64,000 nt of DNA from Dichetophora obliterata (Eukaryota > Arthropoda > Insecta > Diptera > Sciomyzidae), in contig OY986438.1 of NCBI GenBank assembly GCA_963920525.1, forward strand, positions 50,259,288 through 50,323,287, read 5' to 3'. Position 1 is the stretch's first letter. The number at the start of each line of letters is the position of its first letter. The notes beneath the pieces are model-generated. The model ran no database searches and was not told where the DNA came from. It saw only the letters and a list, made by a program, of their open reading frames with translations. Made by a program: the position numbers and the translations under genes. This document shows, piece by piece, positions 42,148 to 51,671 of this stretch.

Positions 42148-43689
42148 GTGTTGGAAGTTTTTGAAGGTTTGAGTCATTTAAACACCGATAAACAGCCTGG
42201 AATTGATGGTTTTCCACCAATTCTTTTAAAAAAATGTGCAGAAGCATTAGCCCTTCCTCTTACTTTAGTTTTTAATCAATCGCTCAAAAATGGTGAGTTT
42301 CTTTCCGAATGGAAAATTTCATTTATACTACCAATTTACAAATCAGGGTCCAAGAACGATGTATCGAACTATCGACCGATTTGTAAAATCTCGTCGATTC
42401 CCAAATTGTTTGAGAAATTGGTCTACAACAGGCTCACTTTTTTTGTAAAAGAGGCTATATCTCCATTCCAACATGGTTTCGTGGCCGGTAAGTCAACTGT
42501 TACTAACCTTACTATTTTTTGTAATTACGTCCTAAATAGCTTTGAAAAAGGTTACCAGTGTGATGTTATTTTCACTGACTTTTCTAAAGCGTTCGATAGG
42601 GTTCACCATAACCTACTAATAAGCAAACTGGAAAGAATTGGCTTTCATTCAAATATTTTAAAATGGCTTAAGTCCTATCTAACCGGACGGACGCAATATG
42701 TTCGCATTAACAATGTGCTTTCAGAAGTTATCCGGGTTACTTCAGGCGTTCCTCAAGGCAGTCATTTAGGACCTCTTCTGTTTTTATTATTTGTTAATGA
42801 AATACCTAAAATTCTTAAATTTTCTCAGTGTTTGATGTACGCTGACGACATAAAAATTTTTGCTCGTTTGAAGTTGACATCCGAATGCGCGGATCTTGAG
42901 TCAGATGTAAAGAGACTATCTACTTGGTGTCGAGATAACTTATTACCGCTCAATATTGCAAAATGTCAATGTTTGACTTTTCACAGAAACTCTAATCCGT
43001 TATTTTACCTGTTTAAGCTTGGCGATATAACTTTATCACGAATAACGGAAATGAAAGATCTAGGAGTAATTCTTGATCATAAGCTTAGTTTATCTAGGCA
43101 CATTGATTATATGATCTCTAAAGCCAATTCCATGCTGGGTTTCATTGCTAGAAACTCAAAGGAATTTAACGATCCTTTTTCTTTAATTTCATTATATAAT
43201 GCTTTTGTGAAATCAGTATTAGAATACTGCTGCATTATATGGAATCCTTTTTACGCAGTGCACTCTGATAGAATTGAACGAGTTCAAAGACGATTCACGA
43301 GATTGGCAATCGGACGATTAAATTGGAGTATAGAAATGCCGGCTTATAAAGTAAGATGTCTACTTCTCGGTATTCTCACTTTGAAGATGCGTCGTAAATA
43401 TTTTGCCGTCATGTTTGTAAGGGATATTATATGTAGTAGCATTAATTGTCCTGAATTGCTTCTTCAGATTAGTTTTCGCATTCCCTCACGAGATCTTAGA
43501 GCACGGAATTTATTTCATATACCATATCGCAGAGTAAACTACACTTGTAATGAACCAATAACACGTTGTTTAAAACTGGCGAATTCAGTCTGCATACATG
43601 TTGATTTCTATCCAGGTTTAAGCAGAGATGCTTTCAAAAATCACTTATGTTCTTATTTGCATAGTATAAGCAATATTTTGAATAACTAA
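42148..43689 (+). CDS. LINE A reverse transcriptase and C-terminal region
   Basis: The 513-codon open frame contains a full RT domain. It has KQPGIDGFPPILLKKC, VSNYRPICKISSIPKLFEKL, FQHGFVAGKSTVTNL, VIFTDFSKAFDRVHH (motif A Asp), TSGVPQGSHLGPLLFLLFVN and LMYADDIKIFA (motif C Asp pair). The RT-distal region (MKDLGVILDHKLSLSRHIDY, YCCIIWNPFYA) follows. The stop at 43687 is the natural end. All RT catalytic Asp residues are present, but the frameshift upstream at about 41960 separates it from the endonuclease. The ATG at 42148 is only the first Met in the open part. Confidence 0.85.
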   Translation: MLEVFEGLSHLNTDKQPGIDGFPPILLKKCAEALALPLTLVFNQSLKNGEFLSEWKISFILPIYKSGSKNDVSNYRPICKISSIPKLFEKLVYNRLTFFVKEAISPFQHGFVAGKSTVTNLTIFCNYVLNSFEKGYQCDVIFTDFSKAFDRVHHNLLISKLERIGFHSNILKWLKSYLTGRTQYVRINNVLSEVIRVTSGVPQGSHLGPLLFLLFVNEIPKILKFSQCLMYADDIKIFARLKLTSECADLESDVKRLSTWCRDNLLPLNIAKCQCLTFHRNSNPLFYLFKLGDITLSRITEMKDLGVILDHKLSLSRHIDYMISKANSMLGFIARNSKEFNDPFSLISLYNAFVKSVLEYCCIIWNPFYAVHSDRIERVQRRFTRLAIGRLNWSIEMPAYKVRCLLLGILTLKMRRKYFAVMFVRDIICSSINCPELLLQISFRIPSRDLRARNLFHIPYRRVNYTCNEPITRCLKLANSVCIHVDFYPGLSRDAFKNHLCSYLHSISNILNN

Positions 43690-43808
43690 CTATTTTTATT
43701 ATTTTATTGTTAACTGTTAATACTTTAAGTCTAGTAGTCAGTAAGGATACTTTAATCTGTTGATGAATGAATGAATAAAAAAAAAAATAAAAATAAATTT
43801 TACTGACT

Positions 43809-44010
43809 TGTTATGTATGAGCCATTGACATTCTCTTTGGTTTTTTGTGCTCACTTGTAGATTCCAGAACGAGTTGGAATGTGGTAATTCGCTGGTTAAG
43901 ACTTACTTAAAACCTTACTAATATTAGTTTATCGTTCCTCTAATTGAACATGTAACAATAAATATTATATTGAATTTAATATTAGAGTTTACTTTGTGCA
44001 TATATTAAAT
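43809..44010 (+). repeat. 5' LTR of the gypsy element
   Basis: It starts TGTTATGTATGAGCCATTGA and ends CATATATTAAAT. AATAAA (about 43958) could serve as polyadenylation signal. It is nearly identical to 47984-48188. Confidence 0.92.
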
Positions 44011-44028
44011 TGGCGCAGTCGGCAGCAC
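44011..44028 (+). promoter_or_regulatory. Primer binding site
   Basis: TGGCGCAGTCGGCAGCAC follows the 5' LTR directly. TGGCGCAGTCGG is the usual primer site of gypsy-type elements primed by a serine-type tRNA (from family knowledge). Confidence 0.8.
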
Positions 44029-44102
44029 ATGCGTTTTTCGCACGGCAAATAATTGTATTTTTAAAAGCAAAAAATTGCTGGCAACAAAAACAATAAAATT
44101 TA

Positions 44103-44990
44103 ATGCCTCCGAAGCCAACGAATGTGGTAAAATCTGAAGCAGCTATTAGAGAAGCAGATTATCCAGCTCAAGCTGACCAGGAACCTCACCGAACCTCAGT
44201 CAACTTAGCTCGTTCTATGATGTCGTCTGCTGGGCACCTGGACCAATTTATTCTTTCACACTCAGAAAACTGGACATCATATTGCGAAAGGTTAGAGTTG
44301 TACTTAGTAGCCAATGACGTACAGGGAGATGATAGCGAAAAAGCAATGTTTTTAACTTTGGCTGGTGCTCAGCTGTATGACCTTCTGTCGTCATTGGCAT
44401 CTCCAAAACAGGTTAGTGAATTGAGTTTCACAGAAATAAAGTCAACACTGACCAATCATTTTTCTCCACGGCCTTCCGATATTGCAGCGTTTTTCAAATT
44501 CCACAAACGCGATCAACATCCAAACGAGAGTTTTTCGGACTATGTAGCAGCTTTACGGAAAATGGCAGTAGAGTGTAATTTCGGTACAGCGTTGGACCGA
44601 ATGCTTCGTGATCGCCTAGTTTGTGGCCTGCGGGATGAGGCACTTCAGCGGAGCCTTCTTGCCGAAACTGACCTGCAGCTAAAAAAAGTGATAGACCGAG
44701 CGAATACAGCAGAAACAGCTTCGAAAAATTTACTTGAAATTCGTCATCCGGATCAAGTTCATTTTGTTTCAAAACACGACAGTAATAAATTAAAGCACCG
44801 CAACAAAAAAAAAGGAATTCCAGTGACAATACTCAAGGCAAGCCATGTAATGGTTGTGGTGATCACCACCCACGCTGCCGATGTCCTTACCTAGAGACAA
44901 TCTGTTCGTCATGCGGAAACAAGGGACATCTTCAACGCTTTTGTCGATCTGGATCATCATCTAAGTTCAAGTCCAGCTCAAGTCAAAAAA
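44103..44990 (+). pseudogene. gypsy gag (capsid and nucleocapsid)
   Basis: From ATG 44103 the frame reads a retrotransposon gag domain (SENWTSYCERLELYLVANDV, FTEIKSTLTNHFSPRPSDIA, FKFHKRDQHPNESFSDYVAA, LRDRLVCGLRDEALQRSLL). A shift in the A-run at about 44805-44813 makes the frame end at 44894. In the shifted frame the nucleocapsid continues with CNGCGDHHPRCRCPY and a CCHC knuckle CSSCGNKGHLQRFC (44902-44943). Gag is therefore broken once, between capsid and zinc knuckle. Confidence 0.85.
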
Positions 44991-47979
44991 TGACTCCAAG
45001 TACAATGTATCGATCAAAAAAGTCTTATTCTTATTCTATCAATCAAATCACGCCATTAGCCGACTTGAAGAAATCAACAACAGTCATCGTCAATGGTAGC
45101 CCTTGTCAATTCGAGATCGATTCTGGCTCGAATTATACTCTTATGTCATCCAAAAGTTGTGATCATACGTGGCCAAAATCACAGCCGGTCATCAATATAT
45201 GCAACTTGCAGCTCGTAAATTTTCAGCGCAATAGCATACCGATAAATGGCGTATGTGACGTCGCAGTAGGATACAACAATAAAACTATTACCGATCTTCC
45301 GATTATCATTGTGGAGGGTAACCGCTCCAATGTTTTGGGCTGTAACTAGTTTGGACCACTTGCAATCAGCATCCAAGGCGTCAACCTAATAAACGAACAG
45401 TCATCTATCCGGAATGTTTTTTCAAAGTTCCAGCACTTATTTTCCAAAAAACTGAGCAAGTTTATGGGGAAAACTGTGACACTTCAACTCGATCCAAGCG
45501 TCTAACAAATTCGATACCCACCTCGTAGAATTCCGTCGAAGCAGAACTTGATCGACTGTGCACTCAAGGAATCCTTAAGCCAATCGAATATTCAGGCTGG
45601 GCAACACCCATAGTTCCCGTTCTCAAGAGTGATGGCTCAATCCGAATCTGTGGCGATTACAAATCAACGCTCAACAAAGCACTAAAGCCCCATTGTTTTC
45701 AAATACCAGCGATAAGTACTTACCTTACTATATTCTATAGAAGGAGGAAGCATATTTGCAAAGCTCGATCTAGCACAGGCTTACCAGCAATTGTCAGTGG
45801 ATGAACCTTCTTCGCTATTACAGACTATTGTTACTCACAAAGGTGCTTTTAGGGTAAAAAGGTTGCAGTTCGGAATTTCGTCTGCTCCAGGTATATTCCA
45901 ACATTTTATTGAGACACTTCTCCTAAATATTCCAGGTGTCTTACCGTATTTTGATGACATCATTATAATGGGAAAAACTGATTCAGAACTCGCTGAGCGT
46001 TTAGGTGAAGTCCTCACTCGGTTCGACACCTCTGGACTCCGACTTCGAAAGGATAAGTGCAAATTTGGCGTCTCAACAATCGAGTTTCTTGGCTTCAGAA
46101 TAGACTCATTAGGCATAAAGCCAGCGTCTGGAAAGTTAAGTGCTATACACAGCGCACCACCCCCCACTGACAAGAAACTTTTGCAAGCTTTCCTGGGCTT
46201 ACTTAACTTTTATCATGCTTTTTTGCCTCATAAAGCAACGATAGCCGAGCCATTGAATCGCCTCCTCGATAAAAATAGTAAGTGGGTTTGGACAATGGAG
46301 CACCAGAAGTCATTTGATAGCCTTAAAAAGCTTGTTCTTTCTGACCGTGTTCTCGTGCATTATGATATTAAGTTACCGCTTGTTGTCGCTTGTGATGCAT
46401 CGCCTTATGGGATCGGTGCCGTTCTTAGCCACCATTTGAGTAATGGTATCGAGAAACCGAAAGTTTACGCTTGTTACTGATCATCGCCCTCTCTTAGGTA
46501 TTTTTAGTACAGCGAAGTCAGTACCTGCTGTTATATCGAACACTATGATTCGCCGTCGCATCTTTCTCAACGCGTATGATTTCGACTTAATACATCGCTC
46601 TGGCCATAAAATGAGTAACGCAGATTTTTTAAGCCGTTTTCCAATTAATTCTGAAAATCCATTAGAATTTGACCATCAAGATGTACTAATGATTGAGATG
46701 ATCGACAAACCAGTGTTGGATGCTAAAGAAATCGCTTCGTAAACTGCTAAGAATTCTGACTGAATTTATATCCTTATTATTTTCGTAGAATGGAAATAAC
46801 ATCGTTAAAAAGTTGTCTTTTATGGGGCAACCGAACAATCATTCTTCTAAATGGTCGACACACAATTCTCCAGGCTCTACACACTGGCCATCCGGGAATT
46901 GTGAGAATGAAAGCGTTAGCTCGGAGTTATGTGTGGTGGCCCAAAATCGATGCCGACATTGAATTTGTAGTCAAACAGTGCGTACCGTGTCAGGAGACAC
47001 GTCATGAAAATGCACACGCACCCATACATTTTTGGGAATCAACAAAGTCGCCCTGGTCTCGACTTCACATCGATTTTGCTGGGCCATTTCAAGGCAAATT
47101 ATTTTTCATCGTAGTTGACTCATATTCCAAGTGGTTGGAAGTTTTTGTAGTTAAGGCAACTTCCTCTCAATCTGCTATTAAGCCACTACGTTCGCTTTTT
47201 GCCTCACATGGATTGCCTGATTCGATCGTGTCAGATAATGGAACAGCTTTTACATCTGAGGAGTTCAAAACATTCCTTCAAAATAACCTCATCCGAGAAA
47301 TCCGCTGTGCACCATTTCACCCGTCTTCAAACGGGCAAGCCGAGCGGATGGTTCAAACAACAAAAAACTTCTTAAAGAAAATGCCAGAGAAGGCTGACAT
47401 CAATTTAAAGCTATCTCGTTTCATATTTAACCAACATATTATACCACACACGACAACTGGTCGTTCACCAGCCGAGTTAATGTTTAACCGGCAACTAAAA
47501 ACTTATTTCGACAAAATTCATCCTAACGAACTGTCAGCCAATATCAAACAAAAATATTTATCAAAGACGACCGTATGGATTCGGACGACGAAGTATGGAT
47601 TCGGAATTAATCCTCTGGGCCTAAATGGATTGAGGCAACTATATCATCACAAACAGGTCCAGACTTGTATACTGTGCGCTTAAAAGATATGAAAGTTATT
47701 AAATGACACAAAGACTAAATTCGTAGTCGTTTCAGTGAAACATATCAGTACTCAACTGTATCATCAGAACCACAAGCTGAAGAAAAGTTAAAAGAACCAC
47801 ATCAATCACCGTCGTCACAGCTTCAGTTGTCTCCTTCGAATTTGTCATCACCCCATCGCCACTCATCGCCGAGTTGTCCATCGCTACCTGACCAGTCATC
47901 TTCGCCAGGCAAATTAACTCCTCGGCGTTCATCGCGCACAAGGCGCCCACCAGAATACTTTACAGCAACTGGGCGTTAA
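44990..47979 (+). pseudogene. gypsy pol (protease, RT, RNase H, integrase), broken
   Basis: The protease has FEIDSGSNYTLM (Asp-Ser-Gly active site), and its frame ends at 45349. RT follows with shifts. These pieces are [33 protein letters not shown] (motif A Asp, about 45757) and LPYFDDIIIMG (about 45946, Asp pair). RNase H begins LVVACDASPYGIGAVLSH but loses its middle near 46455, where IEKP runs into RKFTLVTDHRPL. The integrase frame (46790-47683) keeps HPGIVRMKALARSYVWWPKI, the Cys pair in QCVPCQE, and all three catalytic residues (HIDFAGP, SDNGTAF, SNGQAERM). The C-terminus ends RRSSRTRRPPEYFTATGR at TAA 47977. At least four lesions make it non-autonomous. Confidence 0.88.
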
Positions 47980-47983
47980 GGGG

Positions 47984-48188
47984 TGTTATGTATGAGTCAT
48001 TGACTTTCTCTTTGGTTTCTTGTGCTCACTTGTAGATTCCAGAACGAGTTGGATTGTGGTAACTCGCTGGTTAAGACTTACTTAAAACCTACGTAATTAT
48101 ATTAGTTCTTCGTTCCTCAAATTGAACATGTTACAATAAATATTATATTGAATTTAATATTAGAGTTTACTTTGTGCATATATTAAAT
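47984..48188 (+). repeat. 3' LTR of the gypsy element
   Basis: It starts TGTTATGTATGAGTCATTGA and ends CATATATTAAAT, followed by the target duplication GACT. It is preceded by GTTAAGGGG, which holds the polypurine tract. Confidence 0.92.
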
Positions 48189-48946
48189 GACTAAAATCAA
48201 TTTAGTCATTTAATTAAAATCAATTTAATCCGGACACGTGTTATGGCAATTTTTTTCATTTTCAAACTGTTTGAAGAAAATCAATTTAAGGAATTCAACA
48301 AAGCTATTTTTTGCATTATACATAAAAAAATAACTACATGAAAAATTAAATGCCTCTAACGTTTGAATACTTTGAAACCACTTTAAGACTTTAGCAAAAA
48401 GTACCGCAGAAATGTTCATAATGAAACTAGCTTAAATATAAGGTAAAATTAATATTTTTGGGTACAATTGAAGCACAGCCGCGAATAACGTTGCAACAGT
48501 CACTTTTTGCAAAACCGGTTTTATTGCAGATTACCGTTAACATGACTCTCTAACATTGCCTTAACACCAAATCATCCAAAAATATCCACCTTATCGCCTT
48601 CAAAAAGTATTTAGAAAGTGTTAGTCAGTGTAAGAATATATTGTAAGTTACATACAAAATTATAAGACTTGAATTATCAAATGTAATTGATAAGCGCAAC
48701 AGAGGCACAAAAAGGAAGTCCAATGTTGAATATTGGATTGATAATAGATATAAAAGATTGAAGAATTGTGGTAATGAATTTATTTCGAGAAAAAAATATA
48801 CCTTAAAAAAACGCTCCAGAGCAGGCAAAGTGGAATAACGTTTTAAGTTCACATTACGTTTTTTTAATTCAATTGTTCTTATATATATTTGTGATTGTCC
48901 ATGCTTCTTTTCTTGTACAAAATTCAGCACAGGTGCAATAAAAGAA

Positions 48947-48948
<2 letters not shown>

Positions 48949-48974
<26 letters not shown>
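48949..48974 (+). repeat. ATT microsatellite
   Basis: About eight uninterrupted ATT units are visible. Confidence 0.85.
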
Positions 48975-48977
<3 letters not shown>

Positions 48978-49745
48978 TATTTTACAATAAATACTGCAAT
49001 AAAAAAACGGATTTTTTAACATCTTTAATCGAATTGTGCGAGCCTCAGAAACGAAGAAGACCTAAAGGAGGCATTTCTCATCGCAACGCTACTGTGCATT
49101 ATTTTTTGCTGATCAAGAATGGTAAAAGAGAAAGAGTGTGAAAAATATATATTCTATAAATCAATCTGAAGTTAAATTAATAAAAGTATGAAGTTTGTGT
49201 TCAAAACCAAACACATATATTTTGTTGAAGGTTTTAAAATATTTTCTTTTAAGTTATTGAAATTAATTTATGTTTTTTAAAGGTTTTTTTTTTAATAAAT
49301 AAATTTTTTAAATTCTATTCCGAAAACTTCATTTTAAAAAAAGGTTTCAATCAAACAAGTCTTCTTATATAGGTATATTTTGATTGCACGAAAAATATTT
49401 TAAAAGCCACCACACTCTCTGCTTTGCAACGTGGAATAACATTTTAACAACCAATGGGTTTTACATGCAACGTTTTTTCATTTTAAACATAGATAATATA
49501 TGATTTACTACCAAATATGATAATTAATAAATTTTTTTTATAAAGAACATAACTTACACAAACTTTAGATTCACATAATATTTTTTGAAGCGAAGCTTTT
49601 TACGCCTCGTTTTGTGAATTGCTTGAATGAAATAATCTGGAAAACGACACTTTTTTCCATACACTATTTTCTAAGAATTGTTGTTGTTTGTTACTTGCGA
49701 CTATTACAACAAGAGTATTTAAATAATATTAAAAATATTTTTTTG

Positions 49746-49816
49746 CAAGTAAGCAGTGAGAATTGAACTCACACCCTCTTGATCAAGAGTTCTACACAAA
49801 CCACTACAACAAAACC
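49746..49816 (-). pseudogene. tRNA-like sequence
   Basis: On the minus strand a perfect T-arm is present, GTGAG-TTCAATT-CTCAC (49772-49756). A box-like TTGTAGTGGTTTG and B box-like AGTTCAATTCTC occur at tRNA spacing. The acceptor strands do not pair, and the anticodon region is a palindrome (CTCTTGATCAAGAG). It is probably a SINE head or dead tRNA. Confidence 0.4.
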
Positions 49817-50523
49817 CTTCATTTTAGCAATAATGTGATTCATTCAATATTAAGTATTAACTGAAGCTATGTTGCAGTAAGTAGATGACAGGAATTTATT
49901 AAAGAGATTGTGCATTAGCTATCCTACATATTCTATTGTGAATGCGTAAAGCTAAAATGCAGCAGATCACAATTATCGATCAAATACTATGTTTCTATGG
50001 CGAGTTAAGTCGGGGTTGACTCGGGATTAACATACCATGGAAACGCGAGTTGAGTTGAATTTCGTCAAATCCACAAAACTCCACGAAACTTCTTAGATTT
50101 AACTGAGTTAGATTCGATGCGTTCAGAATATGAAACAGTTGCTCAACTGTTGAATGAGTTTGCGCTGACATAAAATGTAACAAACCATTCAGCAGGCACA
50201 CAAAGTAGCAGAAACTAATACTGATTAAAGACTCAACATGTTTAGTAAATTTTGTAACTTCGGAACGCACACATTTATACTAAGAAAAAATGGCGAATAG
50301 AATGGCCGCATTCCTGCCGAAAAAGTGCTCAGGTAGCGAAGTAGCATAAAGTGATACTTTCTGCTGAATGGGTTTTTGGCAAAACGTCAAACGGCAAACA
50401 GCTGTTCGCCATTCGTTGTTTTTTTTAAACATCTAAAATTTGTTTATACTATTGTGCATTCGTTTCACACAAGAAATCATTAATTAACAGCTTTATTGAA
50501 AAATGATAGAATAATATTCTAAT

Positions 50524-50777
50524 AATTCTGTGGTCAAAAGCACTAAGCGCTTAAGTCAAAAATTGCTGTTTCGAGTAATCTCGTGTTAAAGTTTTCAGTC
50601 GCCATATGAATTGTATGAAAGAGTCTTTTGCTTTTGTATCATAACTTTGGCTAGGGTCATGCTAGAAGCTCCAGATTTTGTGTGCTTATAAAGCTATATG
50701 CTTGAAACACATCTACATCAATAACTCAGTTTTGTCTTAAGTCGACTTAAGCGCTTAGTGCTTTTGACCACAGAATT
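50524..50777. mobile_element. MITE with perfect 34-bp inverted repeats
   Basis: 50524-50557 and 50744-50777 are exact reverse complements over 34 bases (AATTCTGTGGTCAAAAGCAC, then TAAGCGCTTAAGTC). The 254-bp element has no coding content. The ends themselves contain a small palindrome (AAGCGCTT). Perfect arms suggest recent movement or conversion. No target duplication can be assigned because the flanks are AAT-rich. Confidence 0.85.
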
Positions 50778-50805
50778 AATAATTATCTATTTTCACTTTT
50801 GTTAA

Positions 50806-50842
50806 TTGTTAATTGTTGCACAACTTAAGCAACAATTAACAA
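50806..50842. repeat. Perfect 14-bp hairpin
   Basis: TTGTTAATTGTTGC (50806-50819) and GCAACAATTAACAA (50829-50842) form a 14-bp stem with a 9-nt loop, about 30 bp from the MITE end. Its role is unknown. Confidence 0.7.
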
Positions 50843-51667
50843 TTTGCAGCCATTTTTTTTTAACTGTCAAAATGAAAAGAGTATAAGCAGCTCAACCAAA
50901 GCAGCATACAATTTTTCGATACCTAACATGGCGACCGCTAGGGGAGCATGTTGTTTGAGCGCATTATGATACATACTATTCAGCCCGAAAGTTGTGGAAC
51001 AATGTTGCGCATGGAAACACTATCGAACTAGAAACGCCATTTTGGCGACTTGACGAAAACCCAACTCAGGCTCAATTCGCCATGGAAATGTACTAAACAG
51101 CATTGCGCATTAGATATCCAAACAGCAAAAGTAGCAAGGTTCCATTGAACGGGTTGAAAATTATCATAAGATGCCAATTGTTTTAGGTGTCGATTTTAAT
51201 TGTGAATTCAGTCATGAATGCTCACAGGCACTTAAGGCAAGACCGGTGGTCTAGCGCTCAAAAATTCAAGGTATTTTTAGGATTTTTTTAAAAAGTTGGT
51301 ATAGTGAACCACGATGTTTAAACTTTTAAGGTATATTGTTACACTCATTCATCATAAAGAAATTTTTTTAATTTAAAAAATTGTTGATCTGTTTCAAAAT
51401 GGCGCTCAATGAGACGCTCTCAAGGAAAAGGGGGATGGGCGGTATAGTAGATTTTGACTTTTCTATTTATCAGAAAAATATAAACCAAAAATATTATTGT
51501 TTTAATAGAGTGGACCTTATTTAAAAAAGACCTCCTCTAAATTACATGATGATGATGAGATCAGCGCACCTAGATTAGTCGAAAATAATACAAATATTGC
51601 TGGGAAAATACAAAAATTAAAATTTTGTCCCCCTGAGTTATTCAAGTGATTTGAGGTAATACCCTTA
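50843..51667. other. Unassigned sequence
   Basis: No supported gene or bounded repeat was found here. Confidence 0.4.
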
Positions 51668-51671
51668 TTAA

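Larger units (their letters stand above)
38597..43797 (+). mobile_element. LINE A (CR1/jockey-like), interrupted by LINE B
   Basis: This is a nearly complete non-LTR element, with the end of ORF1 (38597-39154), endonuclease (about 39180-39931), the LINE B insertion (39932-41507), connecting region (41523-42094), reverse transcriptase and C-terminal region (42095-43689), and a 3' UTR. It ends in a TGAATGAATGAATAAA-type tail at about 43760-43797. If the insertion is removed, the reading frame continues across the join. Single-base damage remains near 41960. The 5' end is missing or too diverged to place. The clade is judged from the RT and tail style. Confidence 0.85.
43809..48188 (+). mobile_element. 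Ty3/gypsy LTR retrotransposon (Mag-like), complete but mutated
   Basis: It has LTRs of 202 and 205 bp (43809-44010, 47984-48188), a 4-bp duplication GACT (43805-43808, 48189-48192), a primer binding site right after the 5' LTR, and a purine stretch AAGGGG just before the 3' LTR. It encodes gag and pol (protease, RT, RNase H, integrase) in the Ty3/gypsy order, without an envelope gene. The integrase and CCHC style resemble the Mag lineage. The LTRs differ at a small number of sites, so the insertion is not brand new. It entered about 12 bp after the tail of LINE A. Confidence 0.92.
48193..50520. other. Unassigned sequence between gypsy and MITE
   Basis: GTGGAATAACGTTTTAA (about 48829) and GTGGAATAACATTTTAA (about 49431) form a loose direct pair about 600 bp apart. 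No gene was recognised. Confidence 0.35.

Noticed and set aside
48949..48974. ATT repeat as a LINE tail
   Set aside because: No LINE coding or 3' UTR sequence precedes it on either strand, so it is called a plain microsatellite.
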